Shown here: piece after piece, positions 57,090 through 64,000 of the stretch
How positions within the stretch are numbered: the stretch's first letter is position 1
How the letters are laid out: every line of letters starts with the position of its first letter
Source of the DNA: Coprinellus micaceus
Taxonomy: Eukaryota; Basidiomycota; Agaricomycetes; Agaricales; Psathyrellaceae
Direction: 5' to 3'
Length of the DNA stretch: 64,000 bases
Assembly: GCA_951394405.1 (NCBI GenBank)
Contig: OX596336.1
Coordinates: 1,550,001-1,614,000, forward strand
Position numbers and translations under genes: made by a program
The notes under the pieces: generated by a model
What the model was told of the DNA's origin: nothing
Database searches by the model: none
Seen by the model: only the letters and a program-made list of their open reading frames with translations

Positions 57090-58105
57090 ATGGATCATCC
57101 AAAAGACCATGCCTTCCCCGACATACCGGAAGATGTATGCAGACTTATCTTTGAAATCGCCGCCGAGGAAAACGACTCCGACCCGACGTACGCTTTGGTA
57201 TCGAAACGGGTGCAAAGCTGGTATGTAGCACCTACCAGTCCATTATACAGCCCAGATTCAAGCCACCCGTTACTCGTAGGGTGGAGCCAGTAATATATCG
57301 CAAAGTGTCAGTGTCGGGGCGTTTCCACCGCACCATCATGGATACAACGTCGAGCAAAGCACCTAATTTCTTCGCAATTCATGTGAAGAGCTTGATGTTC
57401 GAAGAGGAAGGCGACGGGGTTGTAGCGGAAATCCTGCGGAAGTGTACCTCTATTCAGGCCCTTGCCCTTTGGTACGGCTCGCCTCCCAACGCTCCGGAAA
57501 CGTTGCATGCGTTAACGACTCCCGGATTACTCTCCCCTACGCATCTATCTCTCTCGCGATTTTTATTCCAGAAGGCAGACTCAACCTCGTCCGAGGAAGG
57601 GGATGCATTCTCCCACACCATCTTTTCTAGCGTTACCCACTTGGATCTATCCTGCCCGCACAACAAAGATGACTGGCCCTGGAGCTCGTTGAGTAACCTC
57701 GAGCATCTAACTCACCTCAACTTGGACCTGTATTTCCAGATGGAAGACCCTACCCACCTGGCCGGAACTATCCTTTCTTTCTGCCCTCCAACCCTTCGTG
57801 TTCTCATAATCAGTATATGCGATTCTCCAAACGCTTCGCGCAAAGTCTTCGAAGCTCTCAAGACTTTATCCAAAGGAGACGTCGATCCGCGGATTGTGGT
57901 GGCTGCATACAGCGACGAATGGTCCTCACTCATTGGCGAGCGTATAAATATGATGGTGATTTATGACGAGTTAAAGCGTGCATGGAGCACTACGTCCCAT
58001 GAGAACAAACTCTGGGCCCGGGCTGAACAAGTCACTCAGACGCGTCGAGGCCCAGTTCGCTCAGAGGTGTGTTTCAATAGGCATTTCATAGCACCATTTC
58101 ATTGA
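57090..58105 (+). CDS. F-box-like protein, family copy C
   Basis: Third family member, very close to copy A (32919-33948). Exon 1 reads MDHPKDHAFPDIPEDVCRLI, FEIAAEENDSDPTYALVSKR, VQSW. The intron sits in the same codon (the tryptophan) as in copies A and B, and exon 2 begins VEPVIYRKVSVSGRFHRTIM. Leucine-patterned segments follow in the same order: AIHVKSLMFEEEGDGVVAEI, LSPTHLSLSRFLFQK, VTHLDLSCPHNKDDW, LEHLTHLNLDLYFQMEDPTH, PTLRVLIISICDSPN and KGDVDPRIVVAAYSDEW. It ends WARAEQVTQTRRG plus a short unrelated tail, as in copy A. The shared intron position and shared segment order show common descent by duplication. Function is unknown; an SCF adaptor role is only inferred. Confidence 0.68.
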
Positions 58106-58387
58106 TCACCTCTCCTTGAGCAGGCCTTGGCCTGGCCAAAGCATGCAGCCCGGGGTGCACCATCGCCCCGCATTCAACTTCCAGCCAACCAACTCTGAGA
58201 GATCAGTCCTACACATCCCCGACATCTGCAGGCCGCGTCAAGGGCCAACCGATCGCAGAACCCGTCGATGGCATTCACAACGGACTACCTGCAGCAAGTC
58301 AACAGCGTTCCAACCATCCTAGCTAGTAGCGAGGTATACATAGGTATAACATTACGGGGCATCATTGTCCTCCATCACAAGCTTGCC
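58106..58387. other. convergent 3' intergenic region (F-box-like copy C / CE9-like gene)
   Basis: About 280 bases between convergent stop codons. No feature recognised. Confidence 0.45.
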
Positions 58388-61300
58388 TTAACGAACCAAG
58401 TTGGTGCCTCCTTCCCTCTTCGAAATCACGCCTACAACCTTTCCGCTGAAGTCGTACAGCGACGCGTGCTCAACGGCAACGAGATCAGTGTTGGGCGTGG
58501 AGAGCCCCAAGAGCTTCTCAACGTTAACTGTGGCGAGCGCGATCGCGTCGTTCTTGGAGATGTAACCGTGGGCGTCGATGGCCGTCTGTGCGTCGGTTAG
58601 TATAGAAACAATGTGCCAGTAAGGAGGGGAACGTACCCAACCAACATCAAAGCGAAGGTTCCTTGATTGCCACTGCTCTTCAACTCCTAACGCAACAGTG
58701 ACGTTATGTGCCAGAAGGACAGCGGCGGCATTGTTCTCCGACAGAGGAGGACCAGGCAAGATCCTCCTTGCCTTCCACGACCCAGGGAACGGTCTCGCGG
58801 GAGTAAGGATAACACCAATGTTTGCTTCGCCAATCTCCCTCGCGAGGAGATGGGCTTCGTTCGCACCCGTGAACGTAAACTTGACGCTCTTCCCACCAAG
58901 CTTCTGCACGTCCTTCTTCAACCGAATAAGCGAGGCCATGATGTCTGCATTTTGCACCGCGATAACGAGCGGGACCTCACCCTCGACGACGGAGCGGAAG
59001 ACCCGCTTGGTCTCGCCCTCACCGTGGCCGTAGAGGAGGTTACGGAGAGCAGCAATTTGGGTGCTAATGCTCGAGGCACTAGGGTGGACGGAGACGTGAA
59101 CGGCGGTTATGTCTTGTAGTACAGCTCCCTTCGTGAGCTTGTGTGCGGCCCCGGTGCTGAATGCAACACCGAGACCGGAAATCAGCCCGCGCGACTCAGG
59201 CGCAGTGATACCGACGGTTGCGCCATCGCGATAGGCAAGGCTAGGGAAGAGAGTGAGGGTCAGGGAGAGTTCGGAAGAGGCTGGAAATAGATGCCATACA
59301 GAGCGTCCCTGGTGGCGAATTCCAAGCCGTCGACGGCGTGAATCAGCGTTCCCTCGCCTAAGATCGCGGGGTTCTCCGCCTTGAGGAGGTCGATCACCTT
59401 GCCGTCATTGGTAGACGACTCTTGGTCAATCTCGTGGATACCCAGGAGGCTGCCGTAGCTAACAAGTGCAGGGCTGTGTGCGAGAAGTTAGTTTGTGTTG
59501 AGAACTGGATGAGAGTCCACTTACGAAATCGAACCTCCGTGCAAGTTAACCCATCGAACCGATGGGAAGTCATTGAACGAGGCGAGGCAACCACTACCTT
59601 CGACGGAGGAGCATTGGATCTCACCGTTCTTGACAACGACGGTCTGGGGCGCCAACACCTTGGCACCCAACTTGCCAGCGTCGAAAATCTCCTTGATATG
59701 ATCTCCAACCCGAATATGCAAACTAGTCACATTTGTGAAGATTACCACCTCCTTATCTGACGGACGCGGCTCGATCGGCGGCAGGCCTTCGTACTTCACT
59801 GCATCCCTTGCCTCGTCGTCGAAGTTCGGGACCTTAGGCGCGTGTTGGAAATAGTCAGGCTTGTCCGAGTAGAACGGGTTTTCGAGTTGCGCGATACCAT
59901 CAATAAACACTTGCTTGGGCGTGGCGCCAATTTGTAGGGGATGGCTGTCCCAGATGACGAGATCCGCGTCGTATCCGGGTTTGAGGAAGCCGATGCGGTG
60001 GTCGTAACCGAGAATCGTAGCGGGTGTGGAAGTCACCGACGCGAGCGCGAGATTGGAAGCCAGGCCGTAGTAGTGTGCTTGTTGAGCTTCGTGAAGCAGG
60101 TAGCGGGAGTTGAGAACTGGGTGGTCGCTCTGTCGCTCATCTATCAGCCTAAATACGAAAAGACGTGATAAATTCTTTCACCTTCATGCCAACCTGCAGA
60201 CCGGCATCTGTGAGGAGACGAGGAGCAAACTCGGAGCCGCGGTAGGCCTCGCGCTTGTATCGGGCGTTGGTAGCGAAGAGGGCGATGGCGGGTGCTCCAC
60301 CGTAGGCCTTCTTGAGGAGGTCAGGAACAAGGTACGTTTCGTGTGCGTGGTGGAATGCAGCGATCTTGAACTTGAATTCGTTCGTCAACTATGAAGGCGG
60401 TCAGGGAGTGGCCTGAGGAGCTAGGAAGAAACTTCAAAGTTACTTACTCTGACCATGTTATCGAGGTCCACAGCTTCGTAACAGTGGTTGTGGACCTTAA
60501 CCTTACCTCGAAGGACATCAACAAGGGCCTCCCACTGGAGGTCCTCGGGGAAGGAACCAAGTCCTTTCCATTCACCGGCGAGGGCCTTAGCGCAGTATGA
60601 GTCTTGCTGATCCTTGATCTGGCGAGCCTTGTTGTAACTGTAAAACGTATCAGCAGCGTACTCTAACTCGACTGACAGAGTGGCCTACGCTTCACGGAAG
60701 GCCCATTGAGTATCCATACGAGTCTGGTCGTAGACTCGCTCTGAATGGGAGGTTAGAAAGTCAGACGCGTCTTTGCGATGAGATGACATACTGGGGTTCT
60801 CGCCACAGGCGTGTTTCATCTGTCGCCACCTAGGCCGACTCGTGTAGTCCTCAGTCCCGTTCACACCAAATGGAGGCTCGAGAACAAGCGAAGTCGTCGA
60901 ACGCTCCTTGGTCGGCCGTAACTTGATAGTAAAGGCCTGGCCACCGATCGCATCCGCGGACCCAGGAAGGACGTTTGACGTGGTCACACCCCCAGAGACT
61001 GAGAGACGGTAGGCATCGTCGTGGGTGTTCAGGCCATCCAAACTTCTGAGCCAGGGCAGAACCACCCCTTTGAGCGAGTTGGTGTCGTCAGCCCCTTGGA
61101 GCGCGGGGGCACTGTCAACACCCAAATGCGAGTGCATATCGACGATCCTGCAGACACTTAGTATCCAGGCTCAGGGGCACCTTATGGCGACGTACCCAGG
61201 CGTTACCCATGCTCCCTTCGCGTCGACCACCTTCACATCCTTGTACTTCTTGACAAGATTCTCGTCCACATCCCCGACGGCCTTTACCAGCCCATTGGCT

Positions 61301-61692
61301 AGGAACACGTCACCCTTGACCACCTCCAACCCATCTGCGCGTCCCGTCCAGATTGTCGCGTTCTTGACGAGTACCGGCTTGGTCCCAGGCTCGAACCGAT
61401 CACTTTCCGTCCTCTCATGGAAGTTCGAGGGTGGCCCCGGCGTCAGGTTCAGTGTATGACACCTCCCCTTGATTTGCTCAGCGTTGACTGGAACCTGTAT
61501 TGTTGGCTGGCCCCCCAAGTCGAACGTAACCGCACCAAGATACGCGAGTGGCCCAATAGCAAGCACAATTGCAGTTAGGAGTCCCCTGAACCGCTTGCTG
61601 TGCGTCTTGGGACGCGACACAATGAGCGGCCCTGGGTAGTAGGCGGGCAGCTTGTCCATGGTGGCGGTAGAAGGGGAAGAAGCGAGTGTCAT
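58388..61692 (-). CDS. membrane-anchored amidohydrolase annotated as carbohydrate esterase family 9-like
   Basis: Large metal-dependent hydrolase of the amidohydrolase superfamily, of a type often labelled CE9 in basidiomycete genomes; the substrate is not known. A short cytosolic N-terminus (MDKLPAYYPGPLIVSRPKTH) precedes one membrane helix (LLTAIVLAIGPLAYLGAVTF), so it is likely a type II membrane protein. The enzyme part has PVLVKNATIWTGRADGLEVV, the metal motif VDMHSHLGVD, then VLPWLRSLDGLNTHDDAYRL, SGGVTTSNVLPGSADAIGGQ, KVHNHCYEAVDL, KIAAFHHAHETYLVPDLLKK and SDHPVLNSRYLLHEAQQAHY, with the usual closing LKPGYDADLVIWDSHPLQIG. A second half (LIHAVDGLEFATRDALY, VLQDITAVHVSVHPSASS, ANEAHLLAREIGEANIGVIL) repeats amidohydrolase-like elements, as in long members. 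The start is at 61692 or at MDKLPAYY (61659). Confidence 0.85.
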
Positions 61693-61805
61693 CTCCCAAG
61701 TATTGCGAGAACGACGTTCGCAATGGCGCCAAGTTGTCCGTTGAGCCGTTTGATGGCCGGGTTCCATCCAATATGAGCGTTGGCTATTTATAGACTGGCC
61801 CCTGT
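61693..61805. promoter_or_regulatory. very short divergent promoter between the CE9-like gene and RAD10
   Basis: Only 113 bases separate the two start codons (146 if the later CE9-like ATG is used). Both genes must share this region. No TATA box is visible. Confidence 0.5.
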
Positions 61806-63139
61806 ATGGCTTCAACCGCGACCACATCCTCGGCCCCTGCTCCGCCAGTGGTCTTCCCAACTTTCAGGAACAACGTTATCATTAATCCAGTCCAGGTATG
61901 TGCTCTATCATACGAGGTTTGACTAACTCACAAGGAACCAGCGGGGAAACCCACTCATCGAATGTATACGCAATGTGGGGAAGGAGTTCGGCGACATCCC
62001 TGCCGACTATCAGGTTGGAAGAACCACAGGGCTTCTGTTCCTCAGGCGAGCCGTGTCATGCGCTGCGAAGACCTTATCTGACTCAAGGCATGTGCCCTGG
62101 CTGATAGTCTCAAGTACCATCGTCTTCACCCAGAGTACGTCCACCAGCGAATCGAAAAGCTCGGGCGTTCGTACAACCTACGAATATTGCTTATTCTTTG
62201 CGACGTAGTGAGTTCTTTTCGAGTAAATAGACAAGGCGGACTTGTTCACTGAACCTCGGTGAAATGGTTATAGACTGAGCACAAAGATACGATCCGCGAG
62301 CTCACGAAGACATGCTTGGTGAATAGCATCACCATCATCGTTGCATGGTCGTACGTCCGATTCTCGAATTACCCCTGCTCGATCTATATTGAACCAAAGC
62401 TCCTTGAATGGACAGAAACGAGGAGGCCGGCCACTACATCTCATATTTCAAACAGTTCGAGCACAAGTCACCAGACCTCATCAAAGAGCGCACGGAGAAG
62501 GACTATCACTCAGTCCTCCGCACTGCGCTTACATCCATAAGCAAGGTCAACAAAACAGACGTTGAAACGCTTCGATCTTCCTTCGGCGTGAGTACTCTCC
62601 CACTGTACGCGTCCGACTTGGGCCGTGACCTTTCCAATCCCGACTCGTAGAGTTTCGCCAAGATCTCCCAAGCAAGTACCGACCAACTCCAAGACCTTCC
62701 AGGGTTCGGCCAAGTGAAAGTCAAAAATGTCAAGAACGCGTTTGAAAAGCCGTTCCGAAACAATGAAACCGCAACCCTATCAAAGACGTCCTCGGCGTCC
62801 CAACCGCAAAGGTCAGCAGCTCCAGGACCTTCAAATGCAATCGCGAGCGGCAGCGGCGGAACAAGTAAAGACCCACCTTTAGCCACAGCGCCCACCGCTG
62901 GTACGAGCGCTAGAACCGGGACAGCAGGGGAAGACCCGGCGTTCGAACCTCCGCGCCCAACACGACCGCCCCGGCCGCCCAGTCCTGAGTGGGACATTGA
63001 AAAGGATTTGGATAATGAAGACATTGATATCGATACACCTCCTCGACCACCTTCTCCCCCACGACCTGAGGATCTTCATAGGGCAGACGAGGATAATCTA
63101 CCTGAGGGGCAGTTTGATATCGACCTCGACTTAAATTGA
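61806..63139 (+). CDS. RAD10: DNA repair endonuclease subunit Rad10/ERCC1
   Basis: Non-catalytic partner of Rad1/XPF in the structure-specific nuclease of nucleotide excision repair and crosslink repair. The N-terminal exon ends [11 protein letters not shown] and the next begins [20 protein letters not shown] followed by [13 protein letters not shown], the ERCC1 central-domain signature. After introns come [24 protein letters not shown] sequence (near 62125), [20 protein letters not shown] and [20 protein letters not shown]. The C-terminal double helix-hairpin-helix is seen as [20 protein letters not shown] and, after another intron, [20 protein letters not shown] and EKPF. An unusually long tail follows, rich in Pro, Ser and Asp ([19 protein letters not shown]), ending FDIDLDLN. 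The exon order and motif order are those of ERCC1 throughout. Confidence 0.92.
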
Positions 63140-63239
63140 CGGGGCTGGCCCTGAGGTCTGGCAAATGCTGCCAACAACTTGCATAGTTGCTCACCTGCCT
63201 TTCGCGGTTGTTCTAACAGAATGGTGATCACAAAGTATG

Positions 63240-64000
63240 TTACAGGATGGTCGTTACTAGTTCATGGCTGTTGAAGCCATTGTCAAAACCGTCCCCATAT
63301 AAATCCACCTCGTTGGGGCTCTCGTACTCAAGCTGCTTCTCTGCTTCCTTATCGATGCTCCGGTATCGAACCTGCAAACTGCACCCCTCCATGTCGACAC
63401 CCGCCTCTCGCAAAGCTTGTCGAATGTTGAGGGTCTCGCTAAAGTCGAATCGCGCTTGAACATATTTGATGCGCGCGACCTCACGGCGAGAATTGGTTGG
63501 GATGTTCCGCCTCGAGGTTATGAGCTTCACCAACGCTCCTTCAGTGAATTCTTGGCCTGCGAGGTGGAAGGAGAGCCGCTCAAGCCTCGGACAGTAGCAT
63601 TGCCCCGCGACCTGTCCTTCCACGTCGAACTTCGGGGTGAAGTCAGCGAGAGTGGCGTCGTCAAACCTCGCTGTAATGCCATCGCCCGTCATACGGTCCA
63701 AGCCCCCTCCCATTCCCATGTAATCCGCTGAGAGGCGAAGGTTTGTCACCATTGGAACAGACTCGAGACATGCGAGAACGGCGTCTTGTGACAGGGAAGA
63801 GTAGTTGAAGGTAACGTCTTGAAGCTGATGTCCAAACGTTTGGATGCATTGTACCAAACCGCTGTCCTCCGGTGAGAGGTTGTTGCACCGCTTGGCGTAT
63901 ACGAGAAGGGTGTGGAGGGACGGAAGGATAAGTGCCGACGCAAACGTCGTCGGGATCACCGTGGACCGAATTCCCAACGACTGGAGGTGTGGAAGGGAGA
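63240..64000 (-). CDS. leucine-rich F-box-type protein, 3' part, running off the right edge
   Basis: The frame is open from the window edge to the stop at 63240-63242, so the N-terminus with any F-box lies outside. Visible segments are SLPHLQSLGIRS, ILPSLHTLLVYAKRCNN, LVQCIQTFGHQLQDVTFNYS, VPMVTNLRLSADYMGMGGG, ADFTPKFDVEGQ, CPRLERLSFHLAGQEFTEGA and LVKLITSRRN. The spaced LPxLxxLxI and CPxLExLxF pattern is typical of Agaricomycete F-box proteins with degenerate leucine-rich repeats. It is not a member of the A/B/C family in this window; the segments do not match. The C-terminal end is acidic (YESPNEVDLYGDGFDNGFNS). It is convergent with RAD10, with 100 bases between the stops. Confidence 0.65.
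   Translation of the reverse strand, partial: SLPHLQSLGIRSTVIPTTFASALILPSLHTLLVYAKRCNNLSPEDSGLVQCIQTFGHQLQDVTFNYSSLSQDAVLACLESVPMVTNLRLSADYMGMGGGLDRMTGDGITARFDDATLADFTPKFDVEGQVAGQCYCPRLERLSFHLAGQEFTEGALVKLITSRRNIPTNSRREVARIKYVQARFDFSETLNIRQALREAGVDMEGCSLQVRYRSIDKEAEKQLEYESPNEVDLYGDGFDNGFNSHELVTTIL

Overview
The window is nuclear DNA of a basidiomycete fungus, most likely an Agaricomycete. Genes are broken by many short introns (about 50-75 bases, GT-AG with a few GC-AG) and sit close together on both strands. The content points the same way: a DUF6533 membrane protein, an expanded F-box-like family, a CE9-type amidohydrolase and a pheromone-like CaaX precursor. No ribosomal RNA, tRNA, CRISPR or plasmid signal was seen. 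All assignments rest on reading translated exons and recognising motifs by eye; no database search was run.

Layout. 0-5 kb: a DUF6533 seven-helix-type membrane protein, then a single-exon protein with a complete HAD hydrolase domain embedded in a kinase-like protein, followed by a decayed tandem copy. 5.7-21.8 kb: a CLC chloride transporter, a GLTSCR1-domain (SWI/SNF-associated) protein, APC/C subunit Cdc23/APC8, Alg14, U2AF small subunit, a Zn2Cys6 transcription factor, a gene-poor stretch of 1.8 kb and a mitochondrial-carrier-like protein. 23-33 kb: Fun30/SMARCAD1-type remodeller, TRAPP subunit Bet5, Yip1, Nsa2, Rmt2 and F-box-like copy A. 34-36 kb: a gene-poor stretch carrying an intact small gene for a two-unit pheromone-like precursor. 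36-51 kb: PRKRIP1-like protein, RluA-type pseudouridine synthase, Cwc15, an unrecognised coiled protein, an F-BAR/SH3 cytokinesis protein and Elp1. 51-58 kb: a 1008-bp TIR element with 8-bp target duplications, F-box-like copy B directly downstream of it, class II histone deacetylase (Hda1/Clr3) and F-box-like copy C. 58-64 kb: CE9-like amidohydrolase, Rad10/ERCC1 and the 3' part of a leucine-rich F-box-type gene running off the right edge.

Most genes are conserved housekeeping functions: splicing (U2AF1, Cwc15, PRKRIP1), ER-Golgi traffic (Bet5, Yip1), N-glycosylation (Alg14), ribosome and translation quality (Nsa2, Rmt2, Elp1, pseudouridine synthase), chromatin (Fun30, Hda1, GLTSCR1), cell cycle (Cdc23, F-BAR) and DNA repair (Rad10). 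They do not form one pathway. The unusual material lies between them: the HAD/kinase chimera and its relic, the repeated pheromone-like precursor, the non-autonomous DNA transposon, the dispersed F-box-like family, and very small exons in NSA2 (6 nt) and in the histone deacetylase (14 nt).
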